Shown piece after piece: positions 33,501 to 42,204 of a DNA stretch of 64,000 nt (within the stretch, counting starts at the first letter, position 1; every line of letters starts with the position of its first letter). The notes below the pieces were generated by a model. It was not told the DNA's origin, searched no databases, and was given only the letters and a program-made list of their open reading frames with translations. Made by a program: the position numbers and the translations under genes. The DNA comes from JAJDAT01 sp964570665. Lineage in GTDB: Bacteria; Nitrospinota; Nitrospinia; Nitrospinales; JAJDAT01. The stretch is from NCBI GenBank assembly GCA_964570665.1, contig CAZMZH010000003.1, positions 247,267 to 311,266 on the forward strand. Direction: 5' to 3'.

Positions 33501-34433
33501 ATGCCTTTAATAATCGTCGTTTATATCTTTATTAGCATTCTAACGCTACCTGTGGCGAGAGTGGCCATGTCGCAGACAATACCCAACAATCAAGCGAAGG
33601 CATTGGCCGCGAAGAACTCTACAGAAAATTATTCGGATATGGCTCGCATTCCTCCGGGAAATTTTTATATGGGATCTTCATTCCAAGAAACTACTAAAAG
33701 TTATAATTTATGCAAAAAGTTTGATAAGGGATGCAAGTTATGGTGGTTCCGCGACGAACGCCCTCGGCATTCGGTTTATTTGAAAGAATACTGGATAGAT
33801 CGTTACGAAACGACGAATGCGAACTATCTAGAGTTTGTTCTGGCGACAGGCGGACGCTCTGCGTTAGACGACTCTTGCAAAACCAAAGGTTGTAAAAGCG
33901 GCAATTTATGGGATGGCATTTCGTTTCCTCATGTTATTAAGGATCAGCCGGTTATCCAAGTTAGTTGGCACGATGCGGTCGCTTATTGTCGTTGGCGAGG
34001 AAAAAGGCTTCCTACGGAGGCGGAATGGGAAAAGGCAGCTCGTGGTCCTTCAGGAAAACTGTATCCCTGGGGCAGCGAACCAGTTTCGAAAAATCGCGCT
34101 GTTTATAAAAAAAAATGGCAGGGAATCAATACTCTTGGTTCTGTCGGATCTCGTCCAAAAGGGGCTTCTATTTATGGAGTTCACGATATGGTGGGCAACG
34201 CCTGGGAGTGGGTTTCCGACTGGTACCAACTGGATTATTATAGAAGTTCTCCCCTGAGAAATCCTCAAGGGCCTCCGGATGGAAAATATAAAATCGTTCG
34301 CGGAGGCTCTTGGATCAACAACCCTGATACGCTTCATGGCGCTTTTCGTCGATGGAGTTTGCCGGAGGTCCGGTTCAACGATACCGGATTCCGCTGCGCT
34401 AAGGATTCCCAATATGAAACCGGGACGGACTGA
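33501..34433 (+). CDS. Exported SUMF1/FGE-sulfatase-domain protein
   Basis: An N-terminal hydrophobic signal (about 2-25) precedes a SUMF1 domain (about 46-305): MARIPPGNFYMGSSF, DERPRHSVYLKEYWIDRYETTNANYLEF, VSWHDAVAYCRWRGKRLPTEAEWEKAARGP, YPWGSEP, GVHDMVGNAWEWVSDWY and VRGGSWINNP...GFRCAKD. The FGE cysteine pair is missing. Two cysteine-rich insertions (LCKKFDKGCK and DDSCKTKGCKSG) may form disulfides and set it apart from the two other SUMF1 proteins here. The last 20 bp overlap the ThyX-like gene. No strong ribosome binding site precedes ATG 33501. Confidence 0.85.
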   Translation: MPLIIVVYIFISILTLPVARVAMSQTIPNNQAKALAAKNSTENYSDMARIPPGNFYMGSSFQETTKSYNLCKKFDKGCKLWWFRDERPRHSVYLKEYWIDRYETTNANYLEFVLATGGRSALDDSCKTKGCKSGNLWDGISFPHVIKDQPVIQVSWHDAVAYCRWRGKRLPTEAEWEKAARGPSGKLYPWGSEPVSKNRAVYKKKWQGINTLGSVGSRPKGASIYGVHDMVGNAWEWVSDWYQLDYYRSSPLRNPQGPPDGKYKIVRGGSWINNPDTLHGAFRRWSLPEVRFNDTGFRCAKDSQYETGTD

Positions 34434-36075
34434 AGACTTAACCGAACGGGAAAGGGAAATTCTGACGCCTTATTTGACCGACACAGAGGCGACAGTATTT
34501 TCTATAAAAAACTTAAACCCCGAAGTAATTGGCGCCGCTTTAGCCAGATATAGCAGAGCGCCGACCGGTTTTAAAGAAACTATTGTTAGAGAATTTTTGG
34601 ACGAACAAGGTCGAGCTAACGAGGTAAAGGGTAGCGAGATGATTGACCGGGTGGTTAATAAATATGGCGATGAATCGGTCGCAGAATTAGCCGTTGCACC
34701 ATTATGTATTGAAGAAGTTTCGAACCTCATGACTAAAATCATCGAAGATTGTCGCATTGGAGGTTCTCCCATTGAAGAATCGACACGTTACGTTTTATAC
34801 GACGTTCCCAAAAATGGGCAATGGCGTTACGTTCGCCCTGCCAATATTATGGAATCTGGTCTGGGAGCAACGTATGTAAAAACGATGGATTTTATTTTTG
34901 ACGCCTACGCTTCTATGGTAGATCCAATGAAAGAATTGTTTCAGAAACGGCTCCCTGCAGAAGACTTTAAAATAGAAGTTGAAAGGGAAGAGGGAACCCT
35001 GACGTTAAAACAGAGCGAATTGATCGACGACAACGAACGGCGAGCGCATAGAATTGCCTATGGCTTTACGATTCGAAGCGCTGCATGCGACGTTATACGA
35101 TGTATATTACCCGCTTCGACAAAGGCAAATCTAGGGTTGGTTGGAAATGGAAGGTTTTATTCTAATTTAATTTCTAAGTTGTTGTCGCAGGATTTGCGCG
35201 AGGCGCAAACGCTTGCCAAGAGTATTAAAGAAGCCCTTAATCACCAAATACCCACATTCATTAAAAGGGCTGCACAAAACGATTATCAGGTGGGTATAAA
35301 TCGTAAAATGGAAACGTTAGCAGATTCTCTTTTTAAGGATGTTGAGATTGATCCGAGCTCGGAAGCGGTTTTATTAGAAGATAAACCAGAGGATTTGGAA
35401 ATCAATATGCTGGCCTCCATTCTTTTTCCTTATGCAAAGCATTCGACTGAGCAAATTCGAAGAGTTGTTAAGTCGCTTCCTCAAGAAAAACAGGACGAAA
35501 TATTCAACACCTATATAGGCGACCGGAAAACCAAGCGCGATCGTCCCGGTCGAGGTTTAGAATATGGATATCCTATTCAATTTGATTTAATTGCGGGGTT
35601 TGCGGAGTATCGAGATTTACAAAGGCATCGAATGCTCACTCAGCAAAGACAAGATATTGGGATTTCGCTAGGCTATTCTATCCCTGGGGAAATAAACGAA
35701 ATAGGAAAAAGCGACCTAGTGCAAGAATGCTACGATCGTTCCGAAGGCCTATATGGCGATTTGATGCGAGCTGGAATGGTTAAAGAAGCTCAGTATGCTC
35801 CTTTATTTAATCATTTTATTCGATGGAATATGGGAATGAATTTGAGGGAGTTGGGACATTTGGTCGAATTGCGAAGTCAAAAAAGCGGTCATCCTAAGTA
35901 TCGGCGGTTGGTTCAAAATATGGCTAAGCTCTACTTGAAGCGTCACCCTAAGATGGAATCTGTTTTAAGTTTTGTGGATCACAACGATTACGACGATGGG
36001 ATCGCCCGAGCTGAACAAGAGGCGCGAACTGCTCGTAAAAGCCTTTCCACAGGAGTTTTTGACGATATTGATTAA
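34414..36075 (+). CDS. Tandem ThyX-like (flavin-dependent thymidylate synthase family) protein
   Basis: The 553-residue protein is about twice the length of ThyX. ThyX makes dTMP using FAD, with a conserved RHRxxSxNExSxRY region. Here the N-terminal half keeps only the second part of that motif (SPIEESTRYVLY, about 112-123), and the C-terminal half keeps the first (DLQRHRMLTQQRQD, about 407-420). The halves also share other ThyX-like stretches (GRFYSNLISKLLSQDLREAQ and FNHFIRWNMGMNLRELGHLVELRSQ). Together they could complete one set of motifs, as a fused dimer. ATG 34414 with AAGGA upstream was chosen; it overlaps the SUMF1 gene by 20 bp. Thymidylate synthase activity is not certain. Confidence 0.8.
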   Translation: MKPGRTEDLTEREREILTPYLTDTEATVFSIKNLNPEVIGAALARYSRAPTGFKETIVREFLDEQGRANEVKGSEMIDRVVNKYGDESVAELAVAPLCIEEVSNLMTKIIEDCRIGGSPIEESTRYVLYDVPKNGQWRYVRPANIMESGLGATYVKTMDFIFDAYASMVDPMKELFQKRLPAEDFKIEVEREEGTLTLKQSELIDDNERRAHRIAYGFTIRSAACDVIRCILPASTKANLGLVGNGRFYSNLISKLLSQDLREAQTLAKSIKEALNHQIPTFIKRAAQNDYQVGINRKMETLADSLFKDVEIDPSSEAVLLEDKPEDLEINMLASILFPYAKHSTEQIRRVVKSLPQEKQDEIFNTYIGDRKTKRDRPGRGLEYGYPIQFDLIAGFAEYRDLQRHRMLTQQRQDIGISLGYSIPGEINEIGKSDLVQECYDRSEGLYGDLMRAGMVKEAQYAPLFNHFIRWNMGMNLRELGHLVELRSQKSGHPKYRRLVQNMAKLYLKRHPKMESVLSFVDHNDYDDGIARAEQEARTARKSLSTGVFDDID

Positions 36076-36116
36076 GAAAAAAAATGTTGGCGTTTTAAAT
36101 AGTTTTATAAAGGAAA

Positions 36117-37019
36117 ATGAATTTGAAGTTGTCTAAATGGATGGTCTTTTTTATTGTATGCACGATTCTAAGTTTAGCCGATAAAGCTTTTGCCGAGCCA
36201 ATTCGCGTTTTTGTTAGCATCCTGCCTCAAAAGTATTTTGTCGAGAGAATTGGAGGACCTTGGGTTGTAGCGGAAGCGTTGGTAGGCCAAGGACAAAATC
36301 CCGCAACATATAATCCCAACCCTAAACAAATGGTGAGGTTGGCGAAAGCTCCCGCATTTTTCCGAATTGGAGTTCCATTTGAGTCTGTTTGGTCCACTCG
36401 TATAATTTCTACAAATACAGATATGGTCATTGTTGATACCCACAAGGACGTTCCTTTAATAATTATGGAAAACATGTTTGAAACTGAGAGTCCTCATGGC
36501 GAGGCTTCAGGACATTCTCATCTTGGAGATGGCAGAAAAGATCCACATATTTGGACCGATCCCAAGATAGTTAAGGTTGTCGCAAAAAATATTAAAGAAG
36601 CGTTAATAGAACTAATTCCAAATCGTAAGGAAATTTTTGAACGCAATTACGAAAATTTTGTGAAAGATTTAAACATTTTAGATTTAAAAATTAAAAAAAC
36701 TTTAAAACCTGTTCAGCAGAGAAAGTTTTTGGTTTTTCATCCTTCTTGGGGATATTTTGCAAAAGCTTACGGGTTGAGCCAAATTGCCGTAGAAGTTGAA
36801 GGCAAAGAACCGGGTTCGCGCTCTCTAGGTAAAATATTGCAACTAGGAAAAGAGTTAGGAATCAAAGTGGTTTTTGTGCAAAAACAATTTAGCAAAACTG
36901 CTGCGCAAAAAATTGCAGGCGCTTTAGGAGCAAGGGTCGAAGCTGTAGACCCTGTTGCGGAAGACTATTTGGAAAATCTGTTGGTGGTAGCAAAAACATT
37001 TTCTAAGGCGTTAGATTGA
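36117..37019 (+). CDS. ZnuA-like metal ABC transporter substrate-binding protein
   Basis: A signal peptide (about 1-26, ending KAFA) precedes a cluster A-I metal-binding protein of 300 residues: ILPQKYFVERIGG, RIGVPFESVW, DPHIWTDPK (histidine about 142) and FHPSWGYFAKAYGL (histidine about 207). The family fold is bi-lobed with a linking helix. The first metal histidine, usually in a PHxYEP context, is replaced (NPATYNPNP), and the short histidine loop HGEASGHSH could compensate. No permease or ATPase gene is adjacent, so the transporter may be completed elsewhere. AAAGGA precedes the ATG. The next gene is a CDF-type cation transporter, which supports a metal-homeostasis pair. Confidence 0.85.
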   Translation: MNLKLSKWMVFFIVCTILSLADKAFAEPIRVFVSILPQKYFVERIGGPWVVAEALVGQGQNPATYNPNPKQMVRLAKAPAFFRIGVPFESVWSTRIISTNTDMVIVDTHKDVPLIIMENMFETESPHGEASGHSHLGDGRKDPHIWTDPKIVKVVAKNIKEALIELIPNRKEIFERNYENFVKDLNILDLKIKKTLKPVQQRKFLVFHPSWGYFAKAYGLSQIAVEVEGKEPGSRSLGKILQLGKELGIKVVFVQKQFSKTAAQKIAGALGARVEAVDPVAEDYLENLLVVAKTFSKALD

Positions 37020-37074
37020 ACTATAGGAATTAGTATAGATATCCCTAAAAAACTTAATAGCCATAATTAACACT

Positions 37075-37701
37075 ATGACCGATTTTGCGGCTACTAACAC
37101 TGAAAAAGGTTTGGAAAAAGATCCAGAAATAGCTCTATGGTGGGCGTTTGGTATCAACCTGGCAATGTTTTTTATAGAGCAAGTTTATGGATGGATCGCG
37201 GAGTCTCGCGCTTTGTTGGGAGATTCGGTCGATATGCTAGGGGATTCCGGTTTTTATTTAATAACTATTCTAGCCATAGGGAAGACGCCTTTATTTGGAG
37301 CTAGGGCGGCATACATAAAAGGAGTTTCGATGGCCTTTTTTTCGCTGCTAGCCTTGGTTTCGGTCGCTTATCGCTTTTTAAATCCTCATATGCCTGACGC
37401 TGAAGTTATTGGCGTGGTGGGAGCGTTGGCTTTATGCGCGAATTTTATTTGTGCCGCTATTCTAATGAAATTTAGAGACAGAAATATAAATATGAGGTCG
37501 GTTTGGTTGTGTACTCGTAACGATGTTATTGCCAATGTTGGAGTGCTAATAGCGGCGGCGGGAGTTGCCTTTACAAATTTCCCTTGGCCGGATTTAGCGA
37601 TTGGAAGTATTATTGGCGGAATAATTTTGAAATCCTCTTTTCAAATTCTTAGAGAATCTAAAGAAGAAATTAAGCGTTTAACCGAGTATTCACCCATCTA
37701 A
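37075..37701 (+). CDS. Cation diffusion facilitator family transporter
   Basis: The 208-residue protein has six hydrophobic segments and CDF features: GWIAESRALLGDSVDMLGDSGFYL with the paired aspartates of the transmembrane metal site (helix 2), and NDVIANVGVLIAAAGVAF...WPDLAIGSIIGGIILKS with D in helix 5. It lacks the C-terminal cytoplasmic domain of full CDF proteins, which is common in short members related to DmeF or CzcD. It would export zinc, cobalt or similar ions by proton antiport. It follows the ZnuA-like gene by 55 bp. Confidence 0.82.
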   Translation: MTDFAATNTEKGLEKDPEIALWWAFGINLAMFFIEQVYGWIAESRALLGDSVDMLGDSGFYLITILAIGKTPLFGARAAYIKGVSMAFFSLLALVSVAYRFLNPHMPDAEVIGVVGALALCANFICAAILMKFRDRNINMRSVWLCTRNDVIANVGVLIAAAGVAFTNFPWPDLAIGSIIGGIILKSSFQILRESKEEIKRLTEYSPI

Positions 37702-37743
37702 TAAAATATCATATCTCATTATTAAACGAGGTTGAGGTTTGTC

Positions 37744-38088
37744 CTAACCTGGAGGCCATTCCATTGGCCGACCGCCAAGCAAGTGAAGGTGGATATGATA
37801 TACCGATTGCCCCCCATCCATATTACAATTTATTACCGCACGATAGCCGTCTTCGTCGAACCCCATTTCTTTAGCTAAATCTCTAGCGACTATAAACAAT
37901 TCGCCTATCAAGTCTTTATGTTCGCCTTTTAGATCGTTTAAAGTAGTTATTTGCTCTTTCGGAATGATGAGTAGATGTATTGGCGCTTGTGGATTAATAT
38001 CTTTTATGGCAAAAACCCGCTCATTTTCAAAAACAATATCTCCAGGGATTTTTTTGTGAAGAATTTTAGTGAAAAGACTTTCGGACAT
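37744..38088 (-). CDS. HIT family nucleotide hydrolase (HINT type)
   Basis: The 114-residue protein has the whole HINT fold: LFTKILHKKIPGDIVFENERVFAIKDINPQAPIHLLIIPKE, then YRAVINCNMDGGQSVYHIHLHLLGGRPM, with the histidine triad HIHLH (about 98-102). HINT enzymes hydrolyse AMP-lysine or adenosine phosphoramidates. Length is standard. A strong AAGGAGA ribosome binding site lies 5 nt before ATG 38088. It is a single minus-strand gene. Confidence 0.95.
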   Translation of the reverse strand: MSESLFTKILHKKIPGDIVFENERVFAIKDINPQAPIHLLIIPKEQITTLNDLKGEHKDLIGELFIVARDLAKEMGFDEDGYRAVINCNMDGGQSVYHIHLHLLGGRPMEWPPG

Positions 38089-38254
38089 GAGGTCTCCTTA
38101 AAAATCGCGGTCGGTTTTGGTGAATTTAAGGAAGCTTTCGATGATTTTATTTACGACGAAGCCAATCCTTATTTTCAAGGGTTGGGGAATCAAAATTTTA
38201 TTAAAATTTACTTTGATTGAAGTTCCCTTGAAATGTTTCAGATCATGATTTAAC

Positions 38255-38295
38255 AGAAAAAATAACCGTTTTGCAAGAAGGCGTTATAAAACGGT
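38255..38295 (-). terminator. Intrinsic terminator of the DUF2779 gene
   Basis: ACCGTTTT (38265-38272) pairs with AAAACGGT (38288-38295) around a 15-nt loop. On the minus strand the stem is followed by TATTTTTT. On the plus strand GGTTTTTCTTTT follows at a short distance, so it may also work in that direction. Confidence 0.6.
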
Positions 38296-38323
38296 AATGG
38301 TTTTTCTTTTAAGGTAGGCTGAT

Positions 38324-39838
38324 TTATTTTGTTTTTTGGGGAGTTAGAGGTGGAAATAAATTATTTAAATATTGCCAAATTTTGACCATAGCCAAAGTAT
38401 CTAATTTGCAATAATCCAATAAATCTTGGCGAATTTTATCCCTTTCAATGTCGTTACAGCGTCCAAAAAAATTAAAAAAAGCTCCCATTGCCATCATTCC
38501 ATTGTTTATATTCAGGTTTTTGTAAGCCTTTTCCATTTCTGGAATCAACACGGGTAAAATGGATTTGATCGAAGATTTACCTTTCATTTTTGGATCGTAT
38601 ACGTATTTTTTATTGAAGGGTTCAATGAGGTCGACTAATTGGTTGTTAATATTTTTTAACTGTTTTTCCATTTGTGGAAACCGTAGCGCTAGCTCTTTTA
38701 TTATTTTTTTTTCTAAAGCGGCGTTGTAAACCAAGACGCATGCGTTTTCAGGAATTGAGTTTATTAAAGCAGTTGCAAAGCCTAATCTTGGGTCGCAATC
38801 GTTTTCTGCAATAAATTCTTTATGTTGGAGTTTTCCTTCTTTTGTTTCTAAAAAGTGAAGCGAAAATTGAACGGGTAAGAATTCAAAGGGATTGTCTCCT
38901 TGATAGAGTGGGAAGGATGGTTGCAGAGCTTCAAAATCTAAAAAATAAAGCGGGAAAGTTAATTTTTTAAGAAACTTTTCAATGGCCTTTTCATTTAGAA
39001 ACCGCGTGTTGGTCTCTTCCGAATGCTTTTGTATTTTTTGATATTCGTTTAGCGGATAGTCTTCGGGGATTTCTTTCGATTCCGTAATGCCGCTTAAATA
39101 GAGCTCGACTTTTTTTGCGGTTGCCAATCGAGTTAGATCAAATATTGATATCTCGGGAACTGCCGACCAACAATAATCTCTAAATTCACATTCGTGAGGC
39201 TGCAGGCAATGCGCTCCAATATCTATTTCTGGAATTTGTTCGTCTAAAGTATTGTTTAGAGAATCAAATTGCTTATCTAATTTAGGTTGAAGGTTTAGCG
39301 ATGAATCCGTTAAGTCTATTTCAATAAAAAAATCATTTAGGTCTAAACTATCATTTAAAACATAACTCGTATTAACGTGCAAAAGGTCCACTGAACAAAG
39401 GGATAAACCATTTGACCTAAGAATGTTCCATTGCAAAGCTGCTTCTCTTATGTGTTTTCGCTTTTTTTTAGAAGCGCTTTTTACTATAAAAAGTTGCCAA
39501 TCGTCGTTTGGTCTGCGTTTGAGAATATCGACGGAAATTAGGACTCCGTTGCGCACAAAATGCCCATTGTAGATTACGGGATTTTTGTCTTGAACGGCTT
39601 GGAGAGTTTTGGATATTTTTTGTGCGGTATTGCCGGTAATTTCTTCGCCTGCGGGGAATAGTTCCCTAGCTTTTAACGAGACTTCTTTAGCGGAAATTTG
39701 AAAAACGTCGCGATCTTCTGGTCGCGACGTTTTTAATTCTGGGTGAGACCAAAAGAGCTTCCATGCTTTTGAACATCTAGTTCCTCTAAAAAATTCGGAC
39801 TTCGAGAGAAAGCGATTTCTCTTAAGAGAAGAGCTCAT
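38324..39838 (-). CDS. DUF2779 protein: Fe-S nuclease-like domain joined to a DnaQ-like exonuclease fold
   Basis: The 504-residue protein combines an N-terminal Cas4/PD-(D/E)XK-like domain with a C-terminal DnaQ-like domain. Four cysteines (RCSKAWKL at about 22, and CLQPHECEFRDYC at about 211-223) fit the 4Fe-4S site of Cas4-like nucleases. The nuclease motif reads LISVDILKR...WQLFIVKSAS; the usual EVKS glutamate is isoleucine. The C-terminal part has YFLDFEAL (about 297), VLVYNAALEKKIIKEL and DYCKLDTLAM, matching the DnaQ exonuclease acidic residues. Function of DUF2779 is unknown, and no cas genes are near. It ends 34 bp before the cytochrome gene's terminus. Confidence 0.82.
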   Translation of the reverse strand: MSSSLKRNRFLSKSEFFRGTRCSKAWKLFWSHPELKTSRPEDRDVFQISAKEVSLKARELFPAGEEITGNTAQKISKTLQAVQDKNPVIYNGHFVRNGVLISVDILKRRPNDDWQLFIVKSASKKKRKHIREAALQWNILRSNGLSLCSVDLLHVNTSYVLNDSLDLNDFFIEIDLTDSSLNLQPKLDKQFDSLNNTLDEQIPEIDIGAHCLQPHECEFRDYCWSAVPEISIFDLTRLATAKKVELYLSGITESKEIPEDYPLNEYQKIQKHSEETNTRFLNEKAIEKFLKKLTFPLYFLDFEALQPSFPLYQGDNPFEFLPVQFSLHFLETKEGKLQHKEFIAENDCDPRLGFATALINSIPENACVLVYNAALEKKIIKELALRFPQMEKQLKNINNQLVDLIEPFNKKYVYDPKMKGKSSIKSILPVLIPEMEKAYKNLNINNGMMAMGAFFNFFGRCNDIERDKIRQDLLDYCKLDTLAMVKIWQYLNNLFPPLTPQKTK

Positions 39839-39871
39839 TGATCATATTGGGTTCTAGATTGAGATAGGCAA

Positions 39872-40729
39872 TTAATGCTCATGCCCTTCCCAAACTTCTT
39901 GGATAATCGCATAGGACCGGTGAGTTAAATGGCATCTTTTACAAGATTGTTTGCCAATGATTCCTATATTTTTCCAGAACACGCCTGGGTTTGGTTTGCT
40001 TTTGACCAATTCGGTTTGGATGGAATCGAGCGCTGCCGTCACACTTGACCCTACAAAAAAGTTTTTTACCGAATCGTCTACATGGCATTTAGAACAAACC
40101 GATTTAAAGCCTTGTATACGGCTTTTTAGGTTTTTAGCCGCTTTTAATGAACGATCATATTGTCCATCGCCAAAATCAGTCATTAGCGTATTAAACGAGC
40201 CTGCAAGTTTCCACATGTATTTTCCGTATTTCAGTTCTTCTTCTGATACTGGATCGGAGATTTTAATTTTGTGGACTGATGGCCAAGAATATCGAGTCCA
40301 AACGGCGACATAGTTTTCTTTATGACATTTTCCACATGTTTTTCCAACAGGGCCAACCGTTTTCCATATTTTTCCAGGGTCTCTTGTTTTAACAGTTTCA
40401 GCAAATTTTTTGACTGCGTCGTTGTCGAAGTAATCTTTCCATTCTGGAACTAGCTTAGAAGTTTCTTCGTAAGCTTCCACAAAACGACCCGCGCTTTTTT
40501 CGGCATTTTCCCAATCGTTTTCGCGTACATTTACTAAAACGCCGTTAAATGTACCGGAAACTTTGTGCATTTGATTAATCCATTTTGGTTCTTTACTGAG
40601 AGGAGGATATAGCTTATCAAGCGATTTAGGGGGTTCTTTAACTATATAATCATCTGCGAATGAAGCCGAAGGAATTAAGATGCCTATTAATAGGAATAAA
40701 ATTAAAGTAGGTTTAAGTGGTTTGATCAT
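39872..40729 (-). CDS. Periplasmic three-haem c-type cytochrome with internal duplication
   Basis: A signal peptide (about 1-25, ending ASFA) is followed by two tandem repeats of about 115 residues. Repeat 1 (MHKVSGTFNGVLVN...GPVGKTCGKCH) and repeat 2 (MWKLAGSFNTLMTD...GIIGKQSCKRCH) align well. Repeat 2 has an extra VCSKCH site (about 212); repeat 1 has LVPEWKDYF at that place and no haem motif. The three CxxCH motifs are therefore at about 136, 212 and 265. The helical context resembles cytochrome c'-like four-helix proteins. It would carry electrons in the periplasm; partners are not adjacent. The gene starts at ATG 40729. Confidence 0.85.
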   Translation of the reverse strand: MIKPLKPTLILFLLIGILIPSASFADDYIVKEPPKSLDKLYPPLSKEPKWINQMHKVSGTFNGVLVNVRENDWENAEKSAGRFVEAYEETSKLVPEWKDYFDNDAVKKFAETVKTRDPGKIWKTVGPVGKTCGKCHKENYVAVWTRYSWPSVHKIKISDPVSEEELKYGKYMWKLAGSFNTLMTDFGDGQYDRSLKAAKNLKSRIQGFKSVCSKCHVDDSVKNFFVGSSVTAALDSIQTELVKSKPNPGVFWKNIGIIGKQSCKRCHLTHRSYAIIQEVWEGHEH

Positions 40730-40950
40730 AACAGCTCCAATTTTTCCATGGATTATAATTGAGATCGAGTATATTCAATAGATGAAGTAGAATAGTAGGA
40801 TAAAGAAGTCGGTCGCGTTGGATGCTAATAGCATTACCAAAGAAAACTATCTAAATTGATAATCACTAAAGATAAGTCACTTCGTGGGATTATCATATGA
40901 GGATTGTTGTGGAAATTAGATTTAAGTTGCGAAGCAATCTCTATAAAGCT

Positions 40951-42159
40951 TTATGACAAGTTATCGGCGATGTGTTCTACGATAGATTGAAGTCTGGATT
41001 TAAAATCGTTTTCATCAATAGGTTGAACCCTGAAAGAAACGGCTCCTGGGTGGCCGCCTCCCCCCATATAGCCATCGTCTGGAAATAATTCTTTAATTTT
41101 TTCTTCAGATTTCCGGAGATCGAAGCCTGAATAATCGATGGCTCGACGAATTTTCATAAAAATGCAATCTTTCCCTTCCGCATTTTGCCCATGAAAGTAT
41201 ACGATTCCAACTTTCCCAGAATGTTCAGGAACAGTATTCAGTAAGAATCCTCTGACTTCGTTAAACCATTCTGAATCATAGGGAGGGCTAATTTCTTTAA
41301 CATTTTCGTAGGTAGACTTTAAAATATTTAGACTAGCGACTCCGCCATTCAGATCGACAGTTTTCATCAAGGTATCCAAGCAAAGCTGCTTTGCCTCGTC
41401 CAAACGATTCATGTATTTTAGGACATGATCTGGAGAACCAAACTTTTGCTTTTGCTTGTCGGCAAAGCGTTCTTCATCCCCAGCCCGCCATCGTGTTACG
41501 CTTCCAAGGGAACCCCCTAAAGTATCCATCCAATACTTGAAATCCTCTTCGAACGGCACAACCTTTCCGCCTAATGTGTCCCCCAAAAGTCCAGTTATTA
41601 AGGCGATCAAAATATTTCTTTGAAAGAATGGGTTAGGAAAGTCTGGATTGACTTCTTTTAAGTTAGATAATAATTCGGCAATAATTTCTGTATTGGCGTT
41701 GGCATTTCTAAAAAGCTTGATGCCATAGTCCGTCATTTCTTCGCTATCAGCGCCAAAATGATGATCTATTTCTATTACTGGGGGAGATTTAGAAAGAATC
41801 TCCTCCGAGATAGTGGGATAAAAAGGGACGAGTTTGGTATTTGCAGTATCAAAAAAAATAACCGATTGGATCTCATCTTTTATTTTTTTTATTGAATCTA
41901 CGTTTCTAACTACTTTAAGAGAGTTGTATTCAATAATATTTTCAAAAAAATCAACGCCTTCCCCAAGGGTTTCGGACATAACGATATAAACTTTTTTCCC
42001 TAAATGATTAAAGTATAGGGAAAGAGCAAGCATTGAGCCAACAGAATCAGGGTCTAAGTCGGCACAAAAAATAAAGTTTTGATTCTTTTGAATTAAATCA
42101 ATTGCTTGTTTTAAATTCGCATCCCATGTTTTGCCATCTATGGGGGCTTTTTCCTTCAT
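40951..42159 (-). CDS. DHH-family phosphoesterase (NrnA/RecJ-like)
   Basis: The 402 residues contain the DHH motifs: CADLDPDSVGSMLALSL (about 34-50), VIFFDTANTK (about 98), EIDHHFGAD (DHH about 130) and the DHHA1 signature GYMGGGGHPGAVSFRV (about 360-375). These metal-dependent enzymes cleave short oligonucleotides, cyclic dinucleotide products or phosphoadenosine phosphate. A long middle segment with WMDTLGGSLGSVTRWRAGDEERF is not standard, so substrate is open. A perfect consensus promoter lies just upstream on the minus strand (42205-42233), which predicts strong constitutive expression. A hairpin (40857-40895, 8 bp) lies downstream. Confidence 0.87.
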   Translation of the reverse strand: MKEKAPIDGKTWDANLKQAIDLIQKNQNFIFCADLDPDSVGSMLALSLYFNHLGKKVYIVMSETLGEGVDFFENIIEYNSLKVVRNVDSIKKIKDEIQSVIFFDTANTKLVPFYPTISEEILSKSPPVIEIDHHFGADSEEMTDYGIKLFRNANANTEIIAELLSNLKEVNPDFPNPFFQRNILIALITGLLGDTLGGKVVPFEEDFKYWMDTLGGSLGSVTRWRAGDEERFADKQKQKFGSPDHVLKYMNRLDEAKQLCLDTLMKTVDLNGGVASLNILKSTYENVKEISPPYDSEWFNEVRGFLLNTVPEHSGKVGIVYFHGQNAEGKDCIFMKIRRAIDYSGFDLRKSEEKIKELFPDDGYMGGGGHPGAVSFRVQPIDENDFKSRLQSIVEHIADNLS

Positions 42160-42204
42160 AAGGGGCTTTCCATTTTTTTTTTGTAACAGTTTGGATTTAA
42201 AGGA

